DNA of 64,000 nucleotides, from NCBI RefSeq assembly GCF_020329435.1, contig NZ_JAGKJK010000003.1, forward strand, positions 124,001 to 188,000. The letters run 5' to 3'. Shown piece by piece: positions 8,928 through 18,465 of this stretch. The notes beneath the pieces were generated by a model. The model saw only the letters and a program-made list of their open reading frames with translations. It ran no database searches and was not told the DNA's origin. The translations under genes were made by a program, and so were the position numbers. This DNA comes from Bradyrhizobium hereditatis. Its GTDB lineage: Bacteria; Pseudomonadota; Alphaproteobacteria; Rhizobiales; Xanthobacteraceae. Each line of letters starts with the position of its first letter. Positions within the stretch are counted from its first letter, which is position 1.

Positions 8928-9245
8928 TCAGTCGCCGTTCTTCCGCGGCCGCGACCAGAGCAGGGTATGACCTTCGTCTTCATCCTCGAACAGGTTCGCG
9001 TAGATCGGCGCGTTGAACGAAGGATCATCGAGCTTGAGCGAAAGGTAGTCGCGGCCCTCCTCTGACCGCTTCGACCAGGCTGCCCCGATCTCGGCCCGGC
9101 CGACATAGACGCGGTGGCTGGGCGCGTTCTCGTTGGTGCGGTTGGGCTCGGCGACGATGCGGACGCCCTTCGCTTGCACGCTAAGCGTGACGATCTCACC
9201 CTGAAAATCGTTGCCGACCTTCTTAAAGGAACCGATGTTAGCCAT
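8928..9245 (-). CDS. DUF736 family protein
   Basis: A 105-residue complete member of DUF736, a small beta-rich family common on rhizobial conjugative elements and of unknown function. It begins MANIGSFKKVGNDFQGEI and carries the signature EIGAAWSKRSEEGRDYLSLK followed by LDDPSFNAPIYANL. A good AAGGAG ribosome site lies upstream of ATG 9245. It is in the strand and order expected between the DUF2285/rdfS group and the DUF2493/toprim/ardC group. A frameshifted relic of a second copy is found at 47870-48131. Confidence 0.95.
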   Translation of the reverse strand: MANIGSFKKVGNDFQGEIVTLSVQAKGVRIVAEPNRTNENAPSHRVYVGRAEIGAAWSKRSEEGRDYLSLKLDDPSFNAPIYANLFEDEDEGHTLLWSRPRKNGD

Positions 9246-9849
9246 GTCACTTCTCCTTGAGTTTTCGAGCCCGCGACCACCGCGGCCTCGATGGTGATCG
9301 GGAGGCCGAATGACGATCGGCGACGCACCCGCTCGCGGGCCGGAGCGTGGCGGAGGACGCTAGCCGGAAGACTTTCTTGGCTCGCGAGGAATGGGCGTCA
9401 GCCCAGGGGAAGAAAGTCTGAACGGCGGCGTTGCGGCTCAGACGATCGAGGCGGAGCCGGTCTTCGGCCAGATCAAGCCATCAAGAGGCAAGGTGCGTCC
9501 GTGCGCTGAACAGCCTTAAGAAGACGGGGCGGGACGTCGGCCGTCCTGTACAAGAGGTCGAGAGGTTCAGGCGAAGAAAGGAAACAACGTGCGGGAAAAG
9601 TTGGGCGTCGGCCGCCCCGAAACAGCCGTTAGAGAACGCCCGCCCCGACACTAGCAGAGTTGCCGATGATTGGCATAATGGCCGTGTAGTGCTCTGAGGA
9701 GACCACCCCTCCCTGCGATGCCGATCATTGGCGATCTCGACGCGCCTAATGATTGAGGAGAACCCTGGGCACCGAGCCGAAGGGCTATAGCCGTCTTGGC
9801 CGCGAGAACTGGTTGACGTTCGGTTCGCCTGCCCTGACTGACTGCAGCG
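9246..9849. other. Leader region of DUF736, no supported gene
   Basis: About 600 bases with no convincing frame. The first 200 bases resemble the sequence beside the DUF736 relic near 48.1 kb (shared GCGGCCTCGATGG, AGCGGAGGA-like and CTCGCGAGGAATG stretches), so this leader travels with the gene and may contain a conserved promoter. Confidence 0.4.
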
Positions 9850-10143
9850 GGCAAGCTCGGCCAAGACAATCATGAGCGCCCGCCCCGTGTCACCGATGAA
9901 GATCGAACCGATGCAGCCAAAGATCTCGTGTGCCAGAGCGGGGATGGCACCCCAACATACGATATCCGAGAATCACATAATAACGGCAACGGCGGCGGAA
10001 ATGGTAAAGACTGCCGCGATGGCTGCGCGCAAGACAAATGACCGCGCGGTGGCAAAGGTGATCTGACCGATGAGGAGCATCATCGCGGCGGGAGCAATGC
10101 CGACGAGCAACGCGCCGATGGCGCCCGCATTATGAAATACCAT
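9850..10143 (-). pseudogene. Frameshifted small membrane protein
   Basis: From ATG 10143 the frame reads a hydrophobic protein with two likely membrane segments (ALLVGIAPAAMMLLIGQI and FVLRAAIAAVFTISAAVAV), then stops at about 9970. A +1 shift recovers a matching continuation, GAIPALAHEIFGCIGSIF and GRALMIVLAEL. This pattern suggests a broken small membrane protein. I recall similar proteins beside DUF736 on rhizobial elements but cannot name a family. The end of the reading frame is uncertain. Confidence 0.4.
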
Positions 10144-10418
10144 CACGCCGGCAGTGAACCTAACCAGGAATGAAAGGGAGTCTACAGCGAGAGAAAAGAT
10201 CTGAGCAGAATAGACCGATGCGAAGTATTGAGGAAGTCCGAGAGCAATTCGCGCCTTCCACGATCACCTGGACGCGAGGTTACTCAAGCCGGAACTAGTT
10301 AGAAGTGCGGCTCACTGTCTAACCACATTCGAGGTGGCGAATGTGCTCGGGGGCGCAATTGCGTCGGTTGCGACGCTTGCCCTATGCAGGGAGATTTCGA
10401 AATCGGCATGGACGGCGC

Positions 10419-11357
10419 TCACGCGCCGCCATCCCCAAGCTTCCAGACTGGGATACCGAGTCGTTTCGCCTTGTCGGCGAGATTGCTCTGGATGCCAGTG
10501 CCGGGGAAGACCATGACGCCGATCGGCAAGATCTCCAACATCGCGTCATTGCGCTTGAACGGTGCTGCCTTGGCGTGCTTGGTCCAGTCGGGCTTGAAAG
10601 CAATCTGGGGCACCTTGCGATTGGTCGCCCATTTGGCGGCGATCAGTTCGGCGCCTTTCGGCGAGCCGCCATGCAGCAGCACCATGTCAGGATGCTTAGC
10701 GTGGACCTTGTCAAGTCGATCCCAGACCAGATGATGGTCATTGAAGTCGAGGCCACCGGTTAGGGCAATTTTAGGGCCGGCCGGCAGCAACAGTTCGGTC
10801 TCCGCCCGGTGTTTGGCGGCGAGGAAATCCCTGGAGTCGATCATCGCCGCAGTAAGCTTGCGATGATTGACCAGCGATCCAGAGCGAGGACGCCAGGGCG
10901 AGCCGGTATGGACCTGGAAGCGCTCCATGGATTGATCGCGGAAGAGCTCCATGCAGTTGCGACGTTCGACCAGCGTGATGCCTTCGGCCGTGAGCCGCTC
11001 GAGTTCGACCGATCTGATTTCCGAGCCGTCCTGTTCACGCTGGCTCTTCCGCTGCGCTTGCTCGTTGTCGTCGAGCTCGCGCTCGATGCGCTCGGTTGCA
11101 CGGTGGAACAGGTTGACCGTCGACCAGAGCAGGTCATCGAGATCCGGCTCGAGGCGAGTGTCGCTTAGGGTTGCGACAAGGGCGTCGAACATATCGGCGA
11201 CAGCACCCGCGATCATCTTGCCTTCGGGAAGCGGCCTCGGGTCTGGCTCGTCGTTGAAAGGACGGTAGCCAAAGAGCTGAAGTTCGCTAATGACGTGATC
11301 AATCGGGGATGAGCCGTGCGTTGGTTCGAAATCGAGATCGTTGCGATCGGATGTCAT
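10419..11357 (-). CDS. DUF2493 domain protein
   Basis: A 312-residue protein whose last 115 residues form the DUF2493 domain, a Rossmann-like fold of the SLOG/YspA type: KIALTGGLDFNDHHLVWDRL, then VLLHGGSPKGAELIAAKWA and GIQSNLADKAKRLGIPVWKL. Such folds bind nucleotide-type ligands. The N-terminal 190 residues are helical and charged. The open frame extends to 11588, but ATG 11357 (MTSDRNDLDFEP) is the likely start, because the upstream extension is basic and low in complexity. It lies about 350 bases downstream of the toprim gene, in the usual rhizobial accessory set DUF736-DUF2493-toprim-ArdC. The exact function is unknown. Confidence 0.88.
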   Translation of the reverse strand: MTSDRNDLDFEPTHGSSPIDHVISELQLFGYRPFNDEPDPRPLPEGKMIAGAVADMFDALVATLSDTRLEPDLDDLLWSTVNLFHRATERIERELDDNEQAQRKSQREQDGSEIRSVELERLTAEGITLVERRNCMELFRDQSMERFQVHTGSPWRPRSGSLVNHRKLTAAMIDSRDFLAAKHRAETELLLPAGPKIALTGGLDFNDHHLVWDRLDKVHAKHPDMVLLHGGSPKGAELIAAKWATNRKVPQIAFKPDWTKHAKAAPFKRNDAMLEILPIGVMVFPGTGIQSNLADKAKRLGIPVWKLGDGGA

Positions 11358-11705
11358 GGTCGAGGTCCTTTGCCCGGATCGGCCGCGCCCATCACGGCCT
11401 TCGTGGCGATCACCTGACAGCGGGCGGAACGGACCAGAACCCGAAGCGAAGCGAAGGGCCGCAGCGACAGCGGAGGATGGCGAAGTCCGGCTATTTTGTT
11501 TCGCGATGCAAAGGCGCGTGGCCGGGGCCCCGCGAAGCTTTCTTCGTGGGGTGAGCACCGCCGGCGGAAAATAGCCGGGCGCAGCCATTGCCGGTCGGTC
11601 CGAATGCTGTCCGATCGCCCTCTAGAAGGCCAGGGCGCGGCCTCTCCTCGGCACTATGGGCCTCCCATCGACCTCCCGTGACAATGTCGCTGGTTACGCC
11701 GGCTC

Positions 11706-12761
11706 TTATCCCTTCTCCGCCATAACCAAGAAGCGGGTAACGTCCTGCGGCGCGAGTTGAATGCGCATGGCCGCTCGAAGATCGTGAATGCCGAATGTGC
11801 GGAGATCGTCATTAAAATCTCCCAACCGAGGAGACAAAGCGATCGCCACGATACCAGCAGCCTCCGAGCGCTGCCTGAGGGCCGCCGTCGCCGCGTCTCC
11901 CGCCGCATCCGCATCCCGGACGATGTACAGGCGACGCAGCGTCGGCGGTAGCAGCATGGCAGCGAGGTGATTGGCCGATAGTGCGGCGGCCATTGGCAAG
12001 GTAGGCAGTGCGTAGCGCAGCGACAGGATGGTTTCGATCCCTTCGCCCGCGACAAGCACATCATTCGCCGTACCGAAACGAACTGCGTTGCCGAGCAGAT
12101 CGCCCATTGCCCGTCGTGGTGTGTCGATCGGCGCCTTGCCGAGCCGGATCGGGTCAAAACCTTCGGGATTGAGCCAGGTCCGGTGCGCGCCTGTTATCCG
12201 GCCATCGAGATCGGTGACGCGAGCAATCATTGCAGGCCAAATCTCGGTCCGCGCATCCTCATCCGGACGATAGTAGCAGCGTGGGTGGAAGCGCAGGCTC
12301 GCTCCGTAGTGCAGCTCGAAAATGGCGCGTCCGCGCAAATATGCCTCCACGAGGGTCCCGTCTATCGACCGAGATATCGCGAACAGCCGCCGCGCCGCTT
12401 CCGGCGATCCTGCTTTTACTGTAGCGCGGACGGGCTTCGTTGGGAGATCCGGGTGCGGTCGAGGCAGCTGAAGGAAGCGAGTTGCCTCGTCCACGATATC
12501 GCGGAATTCTGTGAGGCCGCAGGTTTCGCGGATGATGTCGAGGAGATCACCGTGTTCGCCCGTGGCGGCGTCGGTCCATTTGCCCGCAGGTCCCTTCTGT
12601 GATTTCTGTAACCGCACGAACATCGAGCGGCCTGGCGTGTTGCGGACGTCGCCGACCAGCCAGTAGCGCCCCACGCGCCGACCATTAGAGAGATAGTGGC
12701 GGCACACCGCCTCGGCCTCGCGCGCGAGGCGGTGTGCCAGTTCGGAAGCATCGAACGGCAT
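11706..12761 (-). CDS. Toprim-domain protein (primase-like)
   Basis: A 351-residue protein with an N-terminal DUF7146-like region (about residues 1-90), a middle region that includes LRFHPRCYYRPD, and a C-terminal toprim domain. The conserved glutamate is in VLVAGEGIETILSL and the DxD motif is in LYIVRDADAAGD. These match plasmid and ICE primase-like proteins that may prime the transferred strand or repair it in the recipient. Its ATG overlaps the ardC stop as TGATG, so translation is coupled to ardC. All toprim motifs look intact. Confidence 0.9.
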   Translation of the reverse strand: MPFDASELAHRLAREAEAVCRHYLSNGRRVGRYWLVGDVRNTPGRSMFVRLQKSQKGPAGKWTDAATGEHGDLLDIIRETCGLTEFRDIVDEATRFLQLPRPHPDLPTKPVRATVKAGSPEAARRLFAISRSIDGTLVEAYLRGRAIFELHYGASLRFHPRCYYRPDEDARTEIWPAMIARVTDLDGRITGAHRTWLNPEGFDPIRLGKAPIDTPRRAMGDLLGNAVRFGTANDVLVAGEGIETILSLRYALPTLPMAAALSANHLAAMLLPPTLRRLYIVRDADAAGDAATAALRQRSEAAGIVAIALSPRLGDFNDDLRTFGIHDLRAAMRIQLAPQDVTRFLVMAEKG

Positions 12762-13717
12762 CAGGCGGCTTCGCAGTGGGCGGGTTCTTCCGCCGGGCTC
12801 GAGGCGAGATCAGGCAAGAACGCGAGCAGATAATCTGCGACTTTGCTGGCCTGCGAAGCGGCGCGGACGATCGCGCGATTGTCTTCGTAGAGCACCTCAA
12901 GCCACGAACCAATATAGTCCGCATGCCGCACGGTCGGCACGATGCCGAGCGAAGCACAGCAGAATGCAGCGGATATCTCCGCTATGATTTCCTCGAAGGC
13001 GTATTTCTTGGTGCCGTAATTTCCGGTTAGATCCCGGTTGAGCCGTGAGGAATGGCCGGTGGCATGAGCCAACTCGTGCAGAGCCGTGCGGTGCCAATTG
13101 ATCGGCTCAAAGTAGGCAGCCGGAAATGGCACCTGAACGTAGTCCTCAGAAGGACAATAGAAAGCTCGGTTACCGCCGATTCGAAGATCGATGCCGCTGG
13201 CCCTAATCAGCGCTTCGACTTGCGGCTCGATCATGTGAGGTAACGGGAGAGGCGCCATAGTCGACACCTCGGCTGGCAGCCCGTCACATTGGTCGGTATT
13301 GAAGACCGTAAAACGTTTCAGAAAGGGAATCGCTTGGGCTTCGTCGGCCGCCTCAATCGCCCGCTTCCTCTCCTCTTCGGGCACGAAGCGGTCAGCATAG
13401 ACGACGGTCGTTCCTCGCTCTCCTTTGCGGACGTGGCCACCCAGCGACAATGCCTGCCGGAAGGTGAGCCAGCTCTGGCCGGAGAAGCCCCGCTCGACCA
13501 CAGCGCCCCAGAGGATCAGGATGTTAATGCCGCTATATCGCCGATGTGTTGCTCCATTGTGAGGCATGGCAAGCGGCGCCTTCGCCGCGGCCGTTCCCCA
13601 CGGTTGCACCCAGGGCACACACCCCGCCTCTAGCTCGGCAATGAGTCTATTCGTGATCTCGTCATAAAGATTGGTCCGGCTGGGGCTGCTCTGCGAAACT
13701 TGGTTGTGCCTGGACAT
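12761..13717 (-). CDS. ardC: ArdC-like antirestriction protein / zincin metallopeptidase
   Basis: A 318-residue protein with the ArdC arrangement: an N-terminal ssDNA-binding domain (residues 15-125, with NLYDEITNRLIAELE and YSGINILILW) and a C-terminal zincin peptidase. The zinc motif HELAHATGH is at residues 214-222, and Glu215 would be catalytic. ArdC-type proteins protect incoming ssDNA from restriction and are carried by many conjugative elements. It is the first gene of the coupled ardC-toprim unit. The start at 13717 gives the normal family N-terminus. No defects are seen. Confidence 0.93.
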   Translation of the reverse strand: MSRHNQVSQSSPSRTNLYDEITNRLIAELEAGCVPWVQPWGTAAAKAPLAMPHNGATHRRYSGINILILWGAVVERGFSGQSWLTFRQALSLGGHVRKGERGTTVVYADRFVPEEERKRAIEAADEAQAIPFLKRFTVFNTDQCDGLPAEVSTMAPLPLPHMIEPQVEALIRASGIDLRIGGNRAFYCPSEDYVQVPFPAAYFEPINWHRTALHELAHATGHSSRLNRDLTGNYGTKKYAFEEIIAEISAAFCCASLGIVPTVRHADYIGSWLEVLYEDNRAIVRAASQASKVADYLLAFLPDLASSPAEEPAHCEAA

Positions 13718-14519
13718 CGCGGTTCTCCGCGACGGGCACCGCGAGCCTCTCTCGCGGCTACAAACCCGTCACGGCAATCCAGGCCGCCACTCTTGGCTCT
13801 CTGGAGATCTCCTCGTCTCGGCCATCTCGGTGCGTCTCGACCGTGAATGCGATCCAGAGTCCCATCCTTCTCAAAGCCCAGGTCGTGGAAACCGGTGTGG
13901 CCTCCGTCCATGCCCGGCGAGTGGCTTACTCGATAAGGGGACGAAGCTTATGTTACTGACATCGAAATCGTGCGCGAGTATCGCGGCGTTCTGACTCTAA
14001 GTGCGAATTTTCGACCCGATCAAATGCGTCGCATGGGCGCCACGCCGGTCACGCGCGGGCGTTGCCCGATTGCGGGCGCGGGATCAAGTTCTTGTGGCTC
14101 TCAGCGCGCGAGACCATAGACCTCAGCACCATGGACGGGCGGCCTCAGTTAGTTTGCTGTAAGCGCGGCATGGATCGTGAAAACCTCTTACAGCAGTCGG
14201 CGGTAGCCCACCGCAAGTCGCCCAGGACCCCGCGCGCATTGCCAAAAAAGGAAGTGCCTTCAACCTGGACTAAGTCCGTGGGGCAAGGTCCGGATGCGTA
14301 GCCCCTCGATCATTGTCCGCTTTCTGACAGCGACACACAACCTGTGAGATTCAAAACACCGTGCGCCGTTTGCGCATCGCGAACTGTTTCAAAGCACAAT
14401 CAGGCGCTTAATGCGCGCGAGAAGCGCTGGCACGGCCGTTGCTCTATCTCACCGTAGGGCAACAGGCCAATGAACATGAACGGCACGACAGGATCTTGGA
14501 TTTACGGAGAAAAGCGCTG
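13718..14519. other. Junction region between ICE block and imported operon
   Basis: About 800 bases without a supported gene. It should hold the ardC promoter (minus strand) and the promoter of the operon starting at 14520 (plus strand). No IS end, att-like repeat or tRNA is recognised. Confidence 0.4.
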
Positions 14520-14630
14520 ATGCCGAGGAAAGAACAGACCAAGGTCAAAGAAGTTCGCGACAGTTCGATGCAGGGCCGTTTTGTGAGCATATCACAGGAC
14601 GCGATAGTTGCGGCTAGAACGGCCAGGTAA
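14520..14630 (+). CDS. 36-residue ORF leading the GMC operon
   Basis: A short ORF with a GGAG ribosome site ten bases upstream; it stops three bases before the GMC oxidoreductase start. The peptide begins MPRKEQTKVKEVRDSSMQGR and ends in a helical, Ala/Arg-rich tail. It contains no cysteine. It could be a leader peptide that couples translation, a small regulator, or a precursor peptide for the enzymes behind it. An in-frame ATG at 14439 would lengthen it to 63 residues. The tight junction with GMC is the main evidence for it being real. Confidence 0.4.
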   Translation: MPRKEQTKVKEVRDSSMQGRFVSISQDAIVAARTAR

Positions 14631-14633
14631 GAC

Positions 14634-16148
14634 ATGACGGCCAATGCCGTTGACGTATGCGTCGTCGGGAGTGGTGCCAGTGGCTCGATAGCCGCCCACG
14701 AGATCGCTCGAAACGGATTCCGAGTGCTCGTCCTCGAAGAAGGCCGGACGCTTCCCCCCGGCGCCTCACTGGCGACTATCCAAAGTGGTTTCGATAACGC
14801 CTTGGTGCCCTCTCCTGCCGGAACGTTGACGCCGTTCGGGCGCCCCTGGACCGTGTCGGCGCTCGGCGGTGGAATGACGCTGTACGCCGGGATCGCCTTC
14901 CGTTATCGGACCATCGATTTTGACGCGCGAGCCCATGTGGCCGCGGACGCGCTCGACCCAGTCTGGCCGATCGACTACGCCGAACTACGCCCCTATTACG
15001 AGGAGCTCGAACAGCGGATGGGGGTGGCCCGGCTCCCTGGCGCGGACCCGCTCGAACCGCCCAGCGATCCCGCCGTGCTGCCGCCGCACCAGTACAGCCC
15101 ACAGGGCCTGTTGATCGCCAAGGCGGGCGGACGCCTAGGCCGGCTGCCGTTCCCCACCCCGCTGGCTATCAACTCGTTGCCCTATGGCGGCCGCCCGGCG
15201 TGTCACTGCTGCGGTCCTTGCAACGAACACGTGTGTCCGACCGGTGCGAGGGCCGATGCGCGGTCCCCATTCTCTGACGTGCCCCTGCCGCCCGGCGCAC
15301 TGACAGTCGCCCTGGGCAGCAAGGCCGTGCGTATCGAGTTGGGCAACGTGAGCCGCGCGGACTCGGTGGAATGGCTGGACACCGTCACCAGTCAACGCGC
15401 TCGGGTCCGCGCCCGCTGCGTGGTGCTCGCCGGCAACGCGGTGCAGTCTGCCGCCCTGCTGCTACGGTCGGCGCAGTCCGCGGCGCCCAACGGCATCGGC
15501 AATGCCACTGGCATGGTCGGCAGCGGGATCTCGTTCAAAATCAGTGGCTACGTGTCCGGCAACACCACGCTGGACCGGCTGCCCGCGCGGTCGCCGGGCG
15601 GCCCGTTCTCCACGGTCGCAATGTCGGATCACTACCTCGACGACGAGGCGCCCTCCGGGCTGGGCGGAATGATCTACGAAGCCAGTCGTGCCGAGCAGGC
15701 GATTTGTGACGGCAATATAGCGCTACGGCTTCATTTCCTGGCGGCCGATCAGCCCATGCGCAAAAACACGGTCCGACTGGCCAACAGTCGAGATCGGTTA
15801 GGTCTGCAGAAAATTATTCTTGAGTACTGGACCCATCCGCTGGACAAACGCCGATTAGGCTATTTGTCCCGACGCGCGTCGGAATTGCTCGCCGAAGCCG
15901 GCGTGAAAAAAGTCGCTTACCAGGATTCCAACTATCAGTCCGGTAGCGGGCATCTGCATGGCGGCTGTCGAGCAGGTGTCGATCCAAAAGAGTCTGTAGT
16001 CGACCGCTGGGGTCGGGTGCACGACATCGACAATCTCTATGTCGCGGACGGCGGGTTCTTTCCGTATTCCGGAGGCGTCAACCCGACCTTCACTATTCAG
16101 GCGAACGCGCTACGGATCGCTCGAAGAATAGTCACGCAGCTCGCCTGA
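14634..16148 (+). CDS. GMC-family FAD oxidoreductase
   Basis: A 504-residue flavoprotein of the glucose-methanol-choline oxidoreductase superfamily. The FAD-binding GxGxxG motif is near the N-terminus (VCVVGSGASGS, about residues 9-19). The C-terminal FAD/active-site region is seen in HLHGGCRAGVDP, then NLYVADGGFFPYSGGVNP, with the usual position of the catalytic His. A cysteine cluster (CHCCGPCNEHVC, about residue 190) resembles that of gluconate-dehydrogenase-type GMC enzymes. It would oxidise an alcohol or amine-bearing carbon of an unknown substrate. It is the first enzyme of a plus-strand operon and GC-rich like its neighbours. The substrate cannot be read from the sequence. Confidence 0.9.
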   Translation: MTANAVDVCVVGSGASGSIAAHEIARNGFRVLVLEEGRTLPPGASLATIQSGFDNALVPSPAGTLTPFGRPWTVSALGGGMTLYAGIAFRYRTIDFDARAHVAADALDPVWPIDYAELRPYYEELEQRMGVARLPGADPLEPPSDPAVLPPHQYSPQGLLIAKAGGRLGRLPFPTPLAINSLPYGGRPACHCCGPCNEHVCPTGARADARSPFSDVPLPPGALTVALGSKAVRIELGNVSRADSVEWLDTVTSQRARVRARCVVLAGNAVQSAALLLRSAQSAAPNGIGNATGMVGSGISFKISGYVSGNTTLDRLPARSPGGPFSTVAMSDHYLDDEAPSGLGGMIYEASRAEQAICDGNIALRLHFLAADQPMRKNTVRLANSRDRLGLQKIILEYWTHPLDKRRLGYLSRRASELLAEAGVKKVAYQDSNYQSGSGHLHGGCRAGVDPKESVVDRWGRVHDIDNLYVADGGFFPYSGGVNPTFTIQANALRIARRIVTQLA

Positions 16149-16183
16149 CCGACCATGGGCGGAGAATCAACCGGAGATCATTC

Positions 16184-17494
16184 ATGCCCATGAACACGCC
16201 CAGTGCCACCGTCGCCGCGACCGACGCGCAAAAAACTGCGCTCCGCCGCGCGCTGCGGATCACCGCGTCGGAGAAATGGGATCTCAACCGGCGTTTTCCA
16301 GTGGTGATGAGCCGCGCGTCCGGCGCGCATGTCTGGGATGTTAATGGAAAACAATACGTAGATTTCACCTCATGCAGCGGGGCCGCGCCGTTGGGAGCCG
16401 GATACGAACCTGTGCTCGCGCACGTCGCCACGGAAATGCGCCGCACCGGCGGCATCCTACCCGGGCCGTTGTCCGTACACCGGGTCGAGGTGGCCGAACG
16501 GCTCGCGGAAATCTTTCCGGTCGCGCAACGCTCGGTGTTCTTCCGCACCGGCTCATGCGCCACCACCGCCGCAGTCCGCCTCGCTCGCGCGCACACCGGC
16601 GTCAACCTGGTGCTTACTAGCGGATATCACGGCTGGCACGACTGGCACTTACAGGACCGGCCAGCGATGGGGCTGCCCAGGCGGGACCCGGACAGCGTGG
16701 AGTTCCGCTACGACCTGGACCTGCTTGAGAAACTGCTCAGCCTCCAGCGCGTCGCCGCGGTGATCATCACTCCCGAGGTCAACTTCTTCCCTGCCGAATA
16801 CCACCGGCGATTGCAGACGCTGGTGCACCAGCACGGTGCCCTGTTGATCCTGGACGAGGTTATGACCGGTTTCCGCTACGCCCTCGGCGGATATCACACT
16901 GCAGTCGGCCTCACGCCCGACCTGATCACACTGAGCAAAGGACTGGCGAACGGCATGGCTCTATCTGCGGTGGCCGGTCGGGCTGACGTGCTCAACGCCA
17001 CCGAAAAGACCTACCTGGGCAACACCTATCAGCGCGAGGTTACCCCGTTCGCGGCCGCGCTGAGCACCCTAGACGCGCTGCGCGACGGGACCGCACTGGC
17101 GCGGATGCGTCAGGTTGGCGAGCAACTCATCAACGGGCTCAACGAGGTCTTCGTCGGCCAGCAGGTCGAGGCGTGGGCGTTCGCCTGGCCTACCATGTTC
17201 GACGTCATGTTTGCCGACGCCGAACTCGGCCACGCGTTCTTCCAGGAGATGTGGTCGCGAGGCTTCCTCATGCAGTACGGCGGCCGGTTCATGCCATCCG
17301 CGGCATTGTCCGACGCTGACGTACGGGCCGCGATCGAAGCCGCCGGGCAGGCTTTACCGGTGGCACTGGCGCGAGTGGATAGCACTGGCGACGACCCGGA
17401 TCCGGTGGCCGCCGCCGTGCGGTTCGCCGGTGATCACTTCGTGGCCACCCCGGATTCTGTCCGGCGCTGGTTCACTGCGCCCACCTACCCATGA
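16184..17494 (+). CDS. Class III PLP aminotransferase / GSA aminomutase-like enzyme
   Basis: A 436-residue fold-type I PLP enzyme closest to glutamate-1-semialdehyde 2,1-aminomutase and class III aminotransferases. The cofactor-binding GSCATTAAVRLARAHTG, the LILDEVMTGFRY aspartate and the Schiff-base lysine in LITLSKGLANGM are all present. It is unlikely to be the housekeeping HemL, because it is embedded in an operon with a sulfotransferase and exporter and departs from HemL in the substrate region. It would transfer or move an amino group on a secondary-metabolite intermediate. The stop codon overlaps the sulfotransferase start as ATGA. A GGAG site precedes ATG 16184; a second in-frame ATG follows two codons later. 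Confidence 0.9.
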   Translation: MPMNTPSATVAATDAQKTALRRALRITASEKWDLNRRFPVVMSRASGAHVWDVNGKQYVDFTSCSGAAPLGAGYEPVLAHVATEMRRTGGILPGPLSVHRVEVAERLAEIFPVAQRSVFFRTGSCATTAAVRLARAHTGVNLVLTSGYHGWHDWHLQDRPAMGLPRRDPDSVEFRYDLDLLEKLLSLQRVAAVIITPEVNFFPAEYHRRLQTLVHQHGALLILDEVMTGFRYALGGYHTAVGLTPDLITLSKGLANGMALSAVAGRADVLNATEKTYLGNTYQREVTPFAAALSTLDALRDGTALARMRQVGEQLINGLNEVFVGQQVEAWAFAWPTMFDVMFADAELGHAFFQEMWSRGFLMQYGGRFMPSAALSDADVRAAIEAAGQALPVALARVDSTGDDPDPVAAAVRFAGDHFVATPDSVRRWFTAPTYP

Positions 17495-18465
17495 ACACCA
17501 GCTGTCAAACAGGGAACACCGCTATGCCCGAGGCCGACCCATTTCCCACTTCGCCGGTTCTGCTCGGCGGCGACAACAGGTCCGGCACGACCTTGCTGAG
17601 CGTCGTGCTGGACTCGCATCCCGATCTGGTGATCGGGCCGGAGATCGACTTCCTGGAGCCGCCTAATCTTGGTCCGCACATCCTGCGCGCGATTGACCTG
17701 CTGGATGCCCGCGACCCCAAGGTCACCGGCACCACAAAAAGCACGATCGATCCATTCTGGTACGACGGCGTACACTTCGCGGTGCAGTGCCGACGCTTTG
17801 GCCTGGACTTCGACGACGTGCGCGAACTGGTCAGCAAGGTAATGGTCGAGGTGGCCAATGACATTGTGTCGTTCGCCGACCGGTGCCGGCTGATCAATGA
17901 GTTCGGAGAGTTCCGCAAGGCTCACACCGGAGCCCGGCGGTGGGGACTAAAACTACAGCGCAAGATCGCTCAGGTCGATTCTTACGCCCGGCTGTGGCCG
18001 AGGGCGCATTTTGTGCACATCGTGCGCGACGGTCGGGACCTGGCCGCCTCGCACCTGAAAACCGTGCCGGATTGGGGTTACCGGACCGCCGCCGAAGCCG
18101 CGCGGGGCTGGCTTGAAGTGGTCTCCCGGCCGCATCGGGTCGCGCCGCCGGACCGCTACCTCGAGCTGCGCTACGAGGATCTGGTAAGTCGTCCTCGACC
18201 CACCCTGACCCAAATCCTGGACCACCTCGGCTTGCCTTGGAACGAGGCCGTGCTGCGGCACGCCGAGTATCAGCACGCGCTCTTCGACCATCCGTACGGC
18301 CACCCGGCGGCCGAATCCGCCGGCAAACCGCTGCACTCGGGGCGGCTCGGTCGCCACGCGGAGGATCTGACGCGGGCTCAGATCGCGGAGTTCGAGCGGA
18401 TCGCCGGCAGTGAACTAGCCCGGCTTGGCTATCTATCGGCCCCGACCTCAACCGTCGAAGCGTGA
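17491..18465 (+). CDS. PAPS-dependent sulfotransferase
   Basis: A 324-residue sulfotransferase. The 5'-phosphosulfate loop is GGDNRSGTTLLSVVLDSHPD (about residues 27-46) and the 3'-phosphate-binding region is VHIVRDGRDLAASHLK (about residues 173-188). Both match PAPS-dependent enzymes, which move sulfate onto a hydroxyl or amino group. NodH and NoeE of rhizobia are distant relatives, but nothing links this gene to Nod factor because no nod genes are adjacent. It starts in an ATGA overlap with the PLP enzyme and ends in a GTGA overlap with the MFS gene, so all three are coupled. A second start is possible at 17524. Confidence 0.88.
   Translation: MNTSCQTGNTAMPEADPFPTSPVLLGGDNRSGTTLLSVVLDSHPDLVIGPEIDFLEPPNLGPHILRAIDLLDARDPKVTGTTKSTIDPFWYDGVHFAVQCRRFGLDFDDVRELVSKVMVEVANDIVSFADRCRLINEFGEFRKAHTGARRWGLKLQRKIAQVDSYARLWPRAHFVHIVRDGRDLAASHLKTVPDWGYRTAAEAARGWLEVVSRPHRVAPPDRYLELRYEDLVSRPRPTLTQILDHLGLPWNEAVLRHAEYQHALFDHPYGHPAAESAGKPLHSGRLGRHAEDLTRAQIAEFERIAGSELARLGYLSAPTSTVEA

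Noticed and set aside
10419..11588. Upstream start for the DUF2493 protein
   Set aside because: The 77-residue extension is basic and low in complexity. ATG 11357 gives a more typical N-terminus.
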